Shown piece by piece: positions 7,366 through 14,487 of a DNA stretch of 18,234 nucleotides. The translations under genes were made by a program, and so were the position numbers. The DNA comes from Dokdonella_A sp035760865 (GTDB lineage Bacteria; Pseudomonadota; Gammaproteobacteria; Xanthomonadales; Rhodanobacteraceae). Below the pieces are notes generated by a model that did not search any database, was not told the origin of the DNA, and saw nothing but the letters and a program-made list of their open reading frames with translations. Numbering within the stretch: position 1 is the first letter of the stretch; every line of letters begins with the position of its first letter. The DNA is taken from NCBI GenBank assembly GCA_035760865.1, contig DASTSE010000297.1, positions 1 to 18,234 on the forward strand, given 5' to 3'.

Positions 7366-8814
7366 ATGCTTTCCCTAGCCAACCTCATCGACGGCCGCCT
7401 GCAGCCCGCCGCGGGCGACCGCTGGCTCGACGTGTTCGAGCCCGCCACCGGCGCCGTGTTCGCGCGCTGCCCCGACTCGGACGCCAACGACGTCGATGCC
7501 GCGGTCGCCGCGGCGACGCGTGCCGCGCCGGCATGGGCGGCGACGCCCGCGGAACAGCGCGCGCGCCTGCTCGAACGCCTCGCTGCGCTGGTCGAACGCG
7601 ACCTCGACGCGCTCGCCCGGCTCGAATCGCAGGACAGCGGCAAGCCGGTCAAGCTCGCGCGCGGCCTCGACATCCCGCGTGCGATCGCGAACCTCCGCTT
7701 CTTCGCCGCCGCGATCACGCAATGGGCGAGCGAAGCGCATGCGACCGACACGCTCGCGCTGAACTACACGCTGCGCCAGCCGCTCGGCGCGGTCGCCTAC
7801 ATCTCGCCGTGGAACCTGCCGCTGTACCTGTTCACCTGGAAGATCGCGCCTGCGCTCGCCGCGGGCAACACGGTCGTCGCGAAACCATCCGAGGTGACGC
7901 CGTGCACCGCCGCGCGGCTCGGCGAACTCGCTATAGAAGCGGGCTTTCCGCCAGGCGTGCTCAACATCGTGCTCGGCGACGGGCCGCGCGTCGGCCAGCC
8001 GCTGGTCGAGCACGCGCGCATCAAGGCGGTGTCCTTCACCGGCAGCACGCGCACGGGCGCGGCGATCGCCGCGGCGACGGCCGCGCGCTTCCGCAAGGTG
8101 TCGCTCGAAATGGGCGGCAAGAACCCCGCGATCGTCTTCGCCGACGCCGACCTTTCGGATGCGAACCTCGACACGATCGTGCGGTCGGGCTTCGCCAACC
8201 AGGGCGAGATCTGCCTGTGCGGCTCGCGCCTGCTCGTGCAACGTTCGCTCTGGGATGCGTTCGTGCCGCGCTACCTCGAGCGCGTGCGCGCATTGCGCGT
8301 GGGCGACCCGCAGGACGATGCGAACGACCTCGGCGCGCTCGTCTCGCAGGCGCATTTCGCCAAGGTGACCGCCTGCATCGAGCGCGCGCGCGCCGAAGGC
8401 GGTCGCGTGGTCGTCGGCGGCGACGCGCTGCGCGTCGGCGGTCGCTGCGCCGGCGGCTGGTTCGTCGCGCCGACCGTCATCGACGGCCTCGGCAACGACA
8501 GCGCGACCAACCAGGAAGAGATCTTCGGCCCGGTCGTCACGCTGGTGCCGTTCGACGACGAAGACGAAGCGCTCGCGCTCGCCAACGGCACCGGCTACGG
8601 CCTCGCCGCGTCGCTGTGGACGCGCGACCTCGGCCGCGCGCACCGCTTCGGCGCGAAACTCGAGTTCGGCATCGTCTGGATCAACTGCTGGCTGCTGCGC
8701 GACCTGCGCACGCCGTTCGGCGGCGTCAAGAACTCCGGCGTCGGCCGCGAAGGCGGTTTCGACGCGCTGCGCTTCTTCACCGAACCCAAGAACATCTGTA
8801 TCCGACTGGACTGA
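7366..8814 (+). CDS. nbaE: 2-aminomuconate 6-semialdehyde dehydrogenase (NbaE/AmnC-type ALDH)
   Basis: The 482-residue NAD-dependent aldehyde dehydrogenase has all landmarks of the superfamily: PWN (Asn150), KPSEVTP (Lys173), FTGS (224-227), LEMGGKNP with Glu248, and the nucleophile Cys283 in QGEICLCGSR. The QGEICLCGSR loop and the C-terminal NCWLLRDLRTPFGG with SGVGREGG are typical of the 2-aminomuconate/2-hydroxymuconate semialdehyde dehydrogenase group, to which human ALDH8A1 is related. The deaminase, dioxygenase and decarboxylase genes downstream point to 2-aminomuconate semialdehyde, the product of ACMS decarboxylase, as the substrate. The carbonic anhydrase gene starts 2 nt after the stop. 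2-hydroxymuconate semialdehyde remains a possible alternative substrate. Confidence 0.92.
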   Translation: MLSLANLIDGRLQPAAGDRWLDVFEPATGAVFARCPDSDANDVDAAVAAATRAAPAWAATPAEQRARLLERLAALVERDLDALARLESQDSGKPVKLARGLDIPRAIANLRFFAAAITQWASEAHATDTLALNYTLRQPLGAVAYISPWNLPLYLFTWKIAPALAAGNTVVAKPSEVTPCTAARLGELAIEAGFPPGVLNIVLGDGPRVGQPLVEHARIKAVSFTGSTRTGAAIAAATAARFRKVSLEMGGKNPAIVFADADLSDANLDTIVRSGFANQGEICLCGSRLLVQRSLWDAFVPRYLERVRALRVGDPQDDANDLGALVSQAHFAKVTACIERARAEGGRVVVGGDALRVGGRCAGGWFVAPTVIDGLGNDSATNQEEIFGPVVTLVPFDDEDEALALANGTGYGLAASLWTRDLGRAHRFGAKLEFGIVWINCWLLRDLRTPFGGVKNSGVGREGGFDALRFFTEPKNICIRLD

Positions 8815-8816
8815 CC

Positions 8817-9470
8817 ATGCACGACCTCCAAGACCTGCTCGAACGCAACCGCGCCTGGTCGGACGCGCTCGTCGCGAGCGATCCGCAGTTCTTCCGCCGC
8901 CTGTCCGACCAGCAGGCGCCGAAATACCTCTGGATCGGCTGCTCCGACTCGCGCGTGCCGGCGAACCAGATCATCGACATGGCGCCGGGCGAGGTGTTCG
9001 TGCACCGCAATGTCGCCAACGTCGTCGCGCACACCGACCTCAACTGCCTCAGCACGATCCAGTTCGCGGTCGACGTGCTCAAGGTCGAGCACGTCATCGT
9101 GGTCGGCCACTACGGCTGCGGCGGCGTGCAGGCCGTGCTCGAGGAGCGCCGCCTCGGACTCGTCGACAACTGGTTGCGCCATGTCGACGACGTGAGGCAC
9201 AAGCACGCCGAAGCGTTGGCGCGCCTCGCCGATCCGGTGCAGCGACATGCGAGACTGTGCGAGCTGAACGTGCTCGAGCAGGTCATCAACGTGTGCCAGA
9301 CGACCGTCGTGCGCGACGCCTGGGATCGCGGCCAGGAGCTCACCGTGCACGGCTGGATCTACAGCCTGCGCAACGGTCGCGTGCGCGACCTCGCGATGCA
9401 CGTGGCGAACACCGACGATCTCGCCCGCGCCGCGGCGGCCGCCTTGGCGCTCGTGAACGAGCAGTCCTAG
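8817..9470 (+). CDS. can: Beta-carbonic anhydrase, Can type
   Basis: The 217-residue cytosolic zinc enzyme interconverts CO2 and bicarbonate. Zinc ligands Cys42, Asp44 (GCSDSRVPA), His98 and Cys101 (GHYGCGGV) fall at the same numbers as in E. coli Can (220 residues), and the two are alike over nearly the whole length (for example VHRNVAN, HTDLNCLS, LCELNVLEQV). The ATG lies 2 nt after the dehydrogenase stop with no strong ribosome binding site of its own, so it is probably co-translated. The pathway encoded around it releases CO2 at the ACMS decarboxylase step. A metabolic link is inference; it may equally be the general housekeeping carbonic anhydrase. Confidence 0.95.
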   Translation: MHDLQDLLERNRAWSDALVASDPQFFRRLSDQQAPKYLWIGCSDSRVPANQIIDMAPGEVFVHRNVANVVAHTDLNCLSTIQFAVDVLKVEHVIVVGHYGCGGVQAVLEERRLGLVDNWLRHVDDVRHKHAEALARLADPVQRHARLCELNVLEQVINVCQTTVVRDAWDRGQELTVHGWIYSLRNGRVRDLAMHVANTDDLARAAAAALALVNEQS

Positions 9471-9499
9471 GGCTGGCGCACGCACGATCCGGGTGGTAT

Positions 9500-9505
9500 T
9501 ACGAT
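9500..9505 (+). promoter_or_regulatory. Putative -10 box before the ChaN/TIKI-like gene
   Basis: TACGAT, preceded by GGTAT, lies 28 nt before the ATG at 9534 in the 63-nt gap after the carbonic anhydrase gene. No clear -35 box is seen. It would open a new transcription unit that includes the deaminase gene. Confidence 0.3.
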
Positions 9506-9533
9506 TCCACGAAACGAACGGACGATCCCGACG

Positions 9534-10970
9534 ATGCGCACCCTCACCACTTTCGCCCTCGCCGCCGTGCTGCCCTGCGTCGCCCAGGCACAGCAGGAAT
9601 CGCTGTCGCCGTACCAGTGGGCGCAGGCGCAGAAGGTCGCCTTCGAGAAATCGGAGAAGGTGTACGCCGAAGCGCTCAAGCGCACCGGCCTGCTCGCCCA
9701 GTACCGCGCGATGCGCGATGCCTACCGCAGCGACAACAACCGCGCCTTCCGCATCGTGTTCGGCCAGTACCTGAGCTGGTACCAGACGTTCGTCGGCGAC
9801 TACGTCGGCGCGCACGACTCGTACTCGATCCGGCAGTTGCCGGGTTCCGACGACGCGTCGTCGCCGCTCACGGGCGGCTTCTCGCCGAAACCCGCGCTCG
9901 AGGCGGTCGCCGCGCTCGCGAAAGGCCGCAAGGCGGTGTTCTTCAACGAGGCGCACAACGTGCCGCTCACGCGCACGCTGACGGTGGAACTGCTGCAGAA
10001 GCTGCGCGACGAAGGTTTCGACACGTTCGCCGCGGAAACGATCTACGCGAGCGACGCCGACCTGCAGAAGCGCGGCTATCCGACCGACAAGAGCGGCTTC
10101 TACACGATGGAGCCGATCTGCGCGGAGATGGTGCGCACCGCGATCAAGCTCGGCTACAGGATCGTCGCCTACGAGAGCGAGAAGGAAGGCAACGGCGACG
10201 TGCGCGAGTACGACCAGGCGAAGAACCTGTACGAACGCGTGTTCAAGGCCAACCCGGACGCACGCCTCGTCGTCAACGCGGGCTACGCGCACATCCAGGA
10301 AAACGGCAAGTACCTCGGCGGCAGGAGCATGGCGCAGCACTTCCGCAGGCTCAGCGGCATCGACCCGCTCACGGTCGAGCAGACGATGCTGATCGAGCAT
10401 CCGCCCGGCACCGAGAACCACCCGTACTACCACGCGGTCGTGGACAGCCTGCATCCGAAGAAGCCGATCGTGTTCGAGGACGCCAAGGGCACGCCGTGGA
10501 CGTTGAAGCCGAAGGCGTACGACGTCAGCGTGTTCTTCCCGGTCGACGAGATCCGCGACGACCGTCCGACCTGGGCCGACCTCGACGGGTTGCGCTTTCC
10601 GTACTTCGTCAACGGCAGCGTGTGCCAGAACCAGTTCCCCTGCCTGGTCGAGGCGCGCTATGCCGACGAGGGCGAAGGCGCGATACCGGCCGACCGCCTC
10701 GTGCTCGACCCGGTCAAGGGCGCCGAGCGCCTGCAGGACCGCCTGTCGATGGGCCAGGCCGTCGTGCACGGAATTCTCTACCTGCGCCCGGGGCGCTACC
10801 GCGTGAGCGCCATCGACGACGGCAACCGGCCGATCTCGAAGGTCGACGTCACGATCGGTGCCGACGGCAAGGTCGCTCGTGGTGGCGTCGAACCGCGCCC
10901 GAGCTGCTACACCGGCATGACGCAACCGCACGGCGAATCGGCCGCCGCGCCCTGCGAGCAGGGCGCCTGA
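9534..10970 (+). CDS. Secreted protein with a ChaN/EreA/TIKI-superfamily domain
   Basis: The 478-residue product has a signal peptide (cleavage probably after AQA, residue ~19) and a helical N-terminal part (20-120). A domain at about 130-300 resembles the ChaN/erythromycin-esterase/TIKI/TraB superfamily of metal-dependent hydrolases: VFFNEAHN (Glu139, His141), TFAAETIY (Glu168), IVAYESE (Glu214) and NAGYAHI (His253). A C-terminal region of ~150 residues carries a few cysteines and a beta-rich end that may be a carbohydrate- or lipid-facing module. Its stop codon overlaps the start of the deaminase gene by one base (TGATG), so expression is tied to kynurenine breakdown. Substrate and activity are unknown. 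The superfamily call rests on spaced Glu/His motifs and is tentative. Confidence 0.7.
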   Translation: MRTLTTFALAAVLPCVAQAQQESLSPYQWAQAQKVAFEKSEKVYAEALKRTGLLAQYRAMRDAYRSDNNRAFRIVFGQYLSWYQTFVGDYVGAHDSYSIRQLPGSDDASSPLTGGFSPKPALEAVAALAKGRKAVFFNEAHNVPLTRTLTVELLQKLRDEGFDTFAAETIYASDADLQKRGYPTDKSGFYTMEPICAEMVRTAIKLGYRIVAYESEKEGNGDVREYDQAKNLYERVFKANPDARLVVNAGYAHIQENGKYLGGRSMAQHFRRLSGIDPLTVEQTMLIEHPPGTENHPYYHAVVDSLHPKKPIVFEDAKGTPWTLKPKAYDVSVFFPVDEIRDDRPTWADLDGLRFPYFVNGSVCQNQFPCLVEARYADEGEGAIPADRLVLDPVKGAERLQDRLSMGQAVVHGILYLRPGRYRVSAIDDGNRPISKVDVTIGADGKVARGGVEPRPSCYTGMTQPHGESAAAPCEQGA

Positions 10971-11407
10971 TGGGGGGCACGATCCGCACCGACTCGGCAC
11001 CCGCGCCGGTGGGCGCGTATCCGCACGCGCGCCGCGTCGGCGACCTGCTGTTCCTCTCCGGCGTGGGCCCGCGCACGCCGGGCAGCAACGCGATCCCGGG
11101 CAACGTGCACGACGCCGGCGGCAAACTCGTCGCCTACGACATCGAGGCGCAGTGCCGGCAGGTATTCGCGAACGTACGTGCGGTGCTCGAGGCGAGCGGC
11201 GCGCGCTGGGAAGACCTCGTCGACGTGACCGTGTTCCTCACCGACATGGCGCGCGACTTCGCCGCCTACAACCGCGTCTACGCCGAACACTTCCCCGACC
11301 CTGCCACCGCGCCGTGCCGCACGACGCTCGGCATCACCGCGCTGCCGACGCCGATCGCGATCGAGCTCAAGTGCATCGCGCTGTCGAAGGCCGAACGCGG
11401 CGCTTGA
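10970..11407 (+). CDS. nbaF: 2-aminomuconate deaminase, RidA/YjgF family
   Basis: The 145-residue protein would hydrolyse 2-aminomuconate to 4-oxalocrotonate (2-oxohex-3-enedioate) and ammonia. It has the RidA fold signature: FLSGVGPRTPGSN (28-40), the NVRAVLEASG helix, VDVTVFLTDM (85-93), APCRTTLG with the conserved Arg117, and IELKCIA with Glu132. The VGPRTPGS segment and the ~140-residue length are typical of the aminomuconate deaminase branch rather than of general RidA (about 128 residues). The ATG overlaps the preceding stop (TGATG), with GAGCAGG about eight bases upstream as a possible ribosome binding site. Adjacent pathway genes support the specific substrate. By sequence alone a generic enamine deaminase cannot be excluded. 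Confidence 0.88.
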   Translation: MGGTIRTDSAPAPVGAYPHARRVGDLLFLSGVGPRTPGSNAIPGNVHDAGGKLVAYDIEAQCRQVFANVRAVLEASGARWEDLVDVTVFLTDMARDFAAYNRVYAEHFPDPATAPCRTTLGITALPTPIAIELKCIALSKAERGA

Positions 11408-11410
11408 CGT

Positions 11411-11521
11411 CGCCGGAGCGGCGGAAGCCGCGATGCTTTTGCTGAAGGCTGAAAGCTGAAGGCCGAGGCCCGAGACGCTTCGCGCGTTCGCCGCTCCGAC
11501 GAACGCGGCTGCCGCATCGCG
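11411..11521. repeat. Intergenic element with tandem heptamers between inverted arms
   Basis: Three tandem heptamers, GCTGAAG, GCTGAAA and GCTGAAG, fill 11441-11461. They lie between a perfect 10-base inverted repeat (CGGAGCGGCG at 11414-11423 and CGCCGCTCCG at 11489-11498). A second, shorter pair is CGCGATGC (11429-11436) and GCATCGCG (11514-11521). The layout suggests a mobile or palindromic extragenic element upstream of the nbaC promoter. Confidence 0.35.
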
Positions 11522-11539
11522 CGAGCGCGCGGCGGGCGA

Positions 11540-11565
11540 TAGACTGAGAGCTCGCGCCGAGGAAG
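11540..11565 (+). promoter_or_regulatory. Putative -10 box and ribosome binding site of nbaC
   Basis: TAGACT (11540-11545) is a plausible -10 box without a clear -35. GAGGAAG (11559-11565) is a strong Shine-Dalgarno nine bases before the ATG at 11575. It is directly adjacent to the other in-frame ATG at 11566, which it therefore could not serve. This decides the start. Confidence 0.5.
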
Positions 11566-11574
11566 ATGCCGCCG

Positions 11575-12102
11575 ATGCTGCCCGCCCCGTTCAACCTGCA
11601 AGCCTGGATCGACGAACACCGCCACCTGCTCAAGCCGCCGGTCGGCAACAAGTGCATGGTGCAAGGCGACTTCATCGTCATGATCGTCGGCGGACCGAAC
11701 CTGCGCACCGACTATCACTGGGAGGAAGGCCCGGAGTTCTTCCACCAGCTCGAAGGCGAGATGGTGCTCAAGATCCAGGAAGACGGTCGCGTGCGCGACG
11801 TCCCGATCCGCGCCGGTGAGGTGTTCCACCTGCCGCCGCACGTGCCGCACTCGCCGCAACGCATGCCCGGTTCGATCGGCCTCGTCATCGAGCGCAAGCG
11901 CCTGCCGCACGAGCAGGACGGCCTCATGTGGTTCTGCGAACGCTGCAACCACAAGCTGTACGAGGAGTTCTTCCACCTCGTCGACATCGAGAACGATTTC
12001 CCGCGCGTGTTCGAGCACTTCTACCGCTCCGTCGAAGCGCGTACCTGCGACGCCTGCGGACACCTGAATCCGGCACCGGAGAAGTACGCGTTCGAAGGAT
12101 GA
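11575..12102 (+). CDS. nbaC: 3-hydroxyanthranilate 3,4-dioxygenase
   Basis: The 175-residue cupin dioxygenase opens the ring of 3-hydroxyanthranilate with O2 to give 2-amino-3-carboxymuconate semialdehyde (ACMS). The catalytic Fe(II) ligands are His48, Glu54 and His92, and the substrate-binding residues are Arg44, Arg96 and Glu106, in GGPNLRTDYH and LPPHVPHSPQR. The second, rubredoxin-like iron site of bacterial enzymes is complete (CERC at 121-124, CDAC at 158-161). Length and motifs match the Cupriavidus enzyme (174 residues). ACMS can also cyclise spontaneously to quinolinate, so this enzyme sits where catabolism and NAD synthesis divide. The gene has its own promoter-like sequence and ribosome binding site. 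Confidence 0.97.
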   Translation: MLPAPFNLQAWIDEHRHLLKPPVGNKCMVQGDFIVMIVGGPNLRTDYHWEEGPEFFHQLEGEMVLKIQEDGRVRDVPIRAGEVFHLPPHVPHSPQRMPGSIGLVIERKRLPHEQDGLMWFCERCNHKLYEEFFHLVDIENDFPRVFEHFYRSVEARTCDACGHLNPAPEKYAFEG

Positions 12103-12184
12103 TCCGCGTACCCGCGCGAAGGCTGCGTCCCGCGGCGATGCAGACGCCCTGTGCAGCACGCCGCGGCTGCCCCATCATGCGCGC

Positions 12185-14278
12185 ATGCTACGCAGCCTGA
12201 TCGAGATCAAGCCGCGCGACGTGCCCGCGCGCGTCGCCCTGCGCAATGCAGCCGGCGTCGTCCTGCCGCTCGCAGCCGGCATCGCGAGCGGCCACGTCGA
12301 GGCCGGCCTCGGCGTCGCCGCGGGCGCGCTCAACACGATGTTCACCGACCAGCCGGGGCCGTACCGGCTGCGCATGCAGCGCATGCTGCTGACCGCGTTC
12401 GCAGCCGGCCTGTCCGCGTTCCTCGGCAGCCTGATCGGCCCGCACACGGCCCTGCTCGTGCTCGCGAGCCTCGTCTGGGGCGTCGGCGGCGGCCTGCTCG
12501 TCGCGCTCGGGCCGGACGCCGCGCGCGCGGGACTCACGAGCATGCTCCTGCTCGTCATCACCGCGGCGCAGCCGCGTGCGCTCGACGGTGCGCTCGCCGC
12601 GGGCGGATTGATCGTCGGCGGCGGCGTGCTGCAGACGCTGTTCGCGATCGCCGCGTGGCCGCTGCAGCGCTACCGGCCGGAACGGCACGCACTCGCCGAG
12701 ATCTGCCGCCAGCTCGCCGCAAGCGCACGCCGCACCCCGGATCGCGCGCAGGCACCGCCGGTCACCCAGGCGCTCATCGACGTCGAGCACATGCTGCACG
12801 GCGCGCACCGCGCGCGCGGCGAGATCATGGAGACGTTCCGCGTGCTGGCCGAACTGGTCGAACGCATCCGCCTCGAACTGCTCGCGCTGGTCGACCTGCG
12901 CATCGACCTCGCCGACCACGACGCGAGCGCGACGCTCGGCCGCACGCTCGAGTACGCCGCACGCACGCTCGAAGCGCTCGCCGCCGCGCTCGACCGCGGC
13001 ACCAGTCCGCTCGCGGGCGCCGCGGCGATGGAGGGCCTCGAAGCGACGCTCGACGCGCTCGCGCAGTCGCGCCACGCGCCGGTCGCGCAGCCGCGCGAGC
13101 TCGCGATCGCGATCGCGCGCGCGCAGGGCCTCGCCGGACAGCTGCGCGCGATGCTGCGCAATGCGAACTTCGCCGGCAGCCGCGGCGAGATGCGTGCGCA
13201 GATCGCCGAAGCGCAGCTGCCGCGCGCGCTGCGTCCACGCAGTTGGCTCGCGACCCTGCGCGCGAACCTCGCATGGTCGTCGGTGGCCTTCCGCCACGCG
13301 CTGCGCTGCGGCGTCTGCCTCGCGCTCGCGGTCGCGGCGGAGCGGGCGGCCGGCCTCGAACACGGCTACTGGATCCCGATGACGATCGCGATCGTGCTCA
13401 AGCCGGATTTCGCCGGCACCTTGCAGTTCGGCCTGCTGCGCGTCGCCGGCACGCTGCTCGGGCTCGTGCTCACGACCGCACTCGTGCACTACGCGTTCGG
13501 CGGCCCGTGGGAGGAACTCGCGCTGCTCGCCGTGCTGTGCGTCGGTTTCCGCATGCTCGTCACGGTGCACTACGGCCTCGGCGTGATGATGCTCACCGGC
13601 GTCGTCGTGATCCTGCTCGCGTTCGGCGGCATCGCTCCGGGCGAGACGATGGTCGCGCGCGGCATCGCGACCGCGATCGGCAGTGCGGCGGCGCTGCTCG
13701 CCTATGCCGCGTGGCCGAGCTGGGAGAGCCGTCGCGTGCGTCCCGCGCTGGCCAGGATGCTCGACGCCTACCGGGCGTACTTCGGTACGCTGCTGCAGGA
13801 CGACGTCGCCGCGCACGTCGCCACGCGCACGCTCGCACGCAGCGCGCGCACGAACGCGGAGGCTTCGATCGCGCGCCTGCGCGCCGAACCGCGACCCGAC
13901 CCGCACCTGCTCGCTCTCGCCGACGGCCTGTTCGCCAATGCGAACCGCTTCGTGCGCGCATGCATGGCGTTCGAAGCCGTGCGGCAGGACGCCCGCGAGT
14001 TGCCCGAGCGCGATGCGCTCGTCGCGTTCGCGGCGCGCATCGACGCCGCCCTCGCGGCGCTCGCTCGTGCGCTGCGCGAGGACGCCCCCGCCCCCGCCGC
14101 GACCGATCTGCGCGCGCAGGAGCGCGCATTCGCGGCGCGGCTCGAAGGCGCGGTCGGCGAACGCGATGCCGGCGTCGCCGCCGAAGTCGTCGAGGCGTTC
14201 GATCGCATGACCGACGGCATCGATACGCTCGCCCATCTCGTCCTGCAGGCCGATCGCGACCGGCGTCGCGTGGCATAG
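12185..14278 (+). CDS. FUSC-family inner-membrane protein, possible aromatic acid exporter
   Basis: The 697-residue product has two membrane blocks, at about residues 15-160 (several helices, for example VLPLAAGIASGHVEAGLGV and LLVLASLVWGVGGGLLVAL) and 370-505 (RHALRCGVCLALAVA, GYWIPMTIAIVLKPDFAGT, RVAGTLLGLVLTTAL). Each is followed by a long Ala/Arg/Glu-rich helical cytoplasmic part (about 165-355 and 510-697). This duplicated layout is that of FUSC/AaeB/YccS proteins, some of which export fusaric or p-hydroxybenzoic acid. It lies between nbaC and the ACMS decarboxylase gene, so export of a pathway acid is a reasonable but untested guess. No Shine-Dalgarno precedes the ATG. CATCAT at 12173-12178 may be a -10 box, making the transcript leaderless. 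Confidence 0.88.
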   Translation: MLRSLIEIKPRDVPARVALRNAAGVVLPLAAGIASGHVEAGLGVAAGALNTMFTDQPGPYRLRMQRMLLTAFAAGLSAFLGSLIGPHTALLVLASLVWGVGGGLLVALGPDAARAGLTSMLLLVITAAQPRALDGALAAGGLIVGGGVLQTLFAIAAWPLQRYRPERHALAEICRQLAASARRTPDRAQAPPVTQALIDVEHMLHGAHRARGEIMETFRVLAELVERIRLELLALVDLRIDLADHDASATLGRTLEYAARTLEALAAALDRGTSPLAGAAAMEGLEATLDALAQSRHAPVAQPRELAIAIARAQGLAGQLRAMLRNANFAGSRGEMRAQIAEAQLPRALRPRSWLATLRANLAWSSVAFRHALRCGVCLALAVAAERAAGLEHGYWIPMTIAIVLKPDFAGTLQFGLLRVAGTLLGLVLTTALVHYAFGGPWEELALLAVLCVGFRMLVTVHYGLGVMMLTGVVVILLAFGGIAPGETMVARGIATAIGSAAALLAYAAWPSWESRRVRPALARMLDAYRAYFGTLLQDDVAAHVATRTLARSARTNAEASIARLRAEPRPDPHLLALADGLFANANRFVRACMAFEAVRQDARELPERDALVAFAARIDAALAALARALREDAPAPAATDLRAQERAFAARLEGAVGERDAGVAAEVVEAFDRMTDGIDTLAHLVLQADRDRRRVA

Positions 14279-14402
14279 CCGCGATCCGCTCGCGCGCGCG
14301 CTCGTGCCGTCCTCGGCCATGCCGTCGCGGTCCGTTGCGATCCTCTGCACCGACGCGATCTTCGCCAACGGGCACGAGGCGCCTGAGCGCCGCCCCGAGC
14401 CA

Positions 14403-14438
14403 CCGAAGCCGTGGCCATCGGCCGCGGCCGGTTTTTTT
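14403..14438 (+). terminator. Rho-independent terminator after the FUSC gene
   Basis: GCCGTGGC (14408-14415) pairs with GCCGCGGC (14421-14428) around the loop CATCG, with one G-U pair. CCG (14403-14405) and CGG (14429-14431) extend the stem past a two-base AA bulge. Seven T residues follow (14432-14438). This is the clearest intrinsic terminator in the window. It separates the FUSC transcript from the ACMS decarboxylase unit. The rest of the 14279-14487 gap holds no recognisable gene. Confidence 0.75.
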
Positions 14439-14472
14439 GCGCGCTCGACCCGTACGCCGCCACGCATGCGGT

Positions 14473-14487
14473 TAAACTCCGCTCCGC
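14473..14487 (+). promoter_or_regulatory. Putative promoter giving a leaderless start for the ACMS decarboxylase gene
   Basis: TAAACT (14473-14478) ends nine bases before the ATG at 14488, directly downstream of the terminator. There is no Shine-Dalgarno in the leader, so transcription probably begins at or within a few bases of the start codon. The -35 region is not recognisable. Confidence 0.4.

Noticed and set aside
7375..8643. Minus-strand open frame opposite the aldehyde dehydrogenase gene
   Set aside because: The plus strand carries all ALDH catalytic motifs. The opposite frame is a codon-bias shadow.
8595..11000. Long minus-strand open frame across the ALDH end, carbonic anhydrase and ChaN-like genes
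   Set aside because: It crosses three plus-strand genes with firm motifs and has low-complexity Arg/Val/Asp/His composition.
11566..11568. Alternative ATG for nbaC
   Set aside because: The Shine-Dalgarno GAGGAAG ends at 11565, directly next to it. The ATG at 11575 has correct spacing and fits the family start.
12188..14467. Very long minus-strand open frame opposite the FUSC gene
   Set aside because: Its translation is Arg/Glu/Asp/Ala-rich with no family motifs. It arises from GC-rich codon bias of the plus-strand gene, whose membrane segments are clear.
14304..14470. Open frame starting before the ACMSD gene
   Set aside because: It runs through the clear intrinsic terminator at 14403-14438 and then into another frame of the ACMSD gene.
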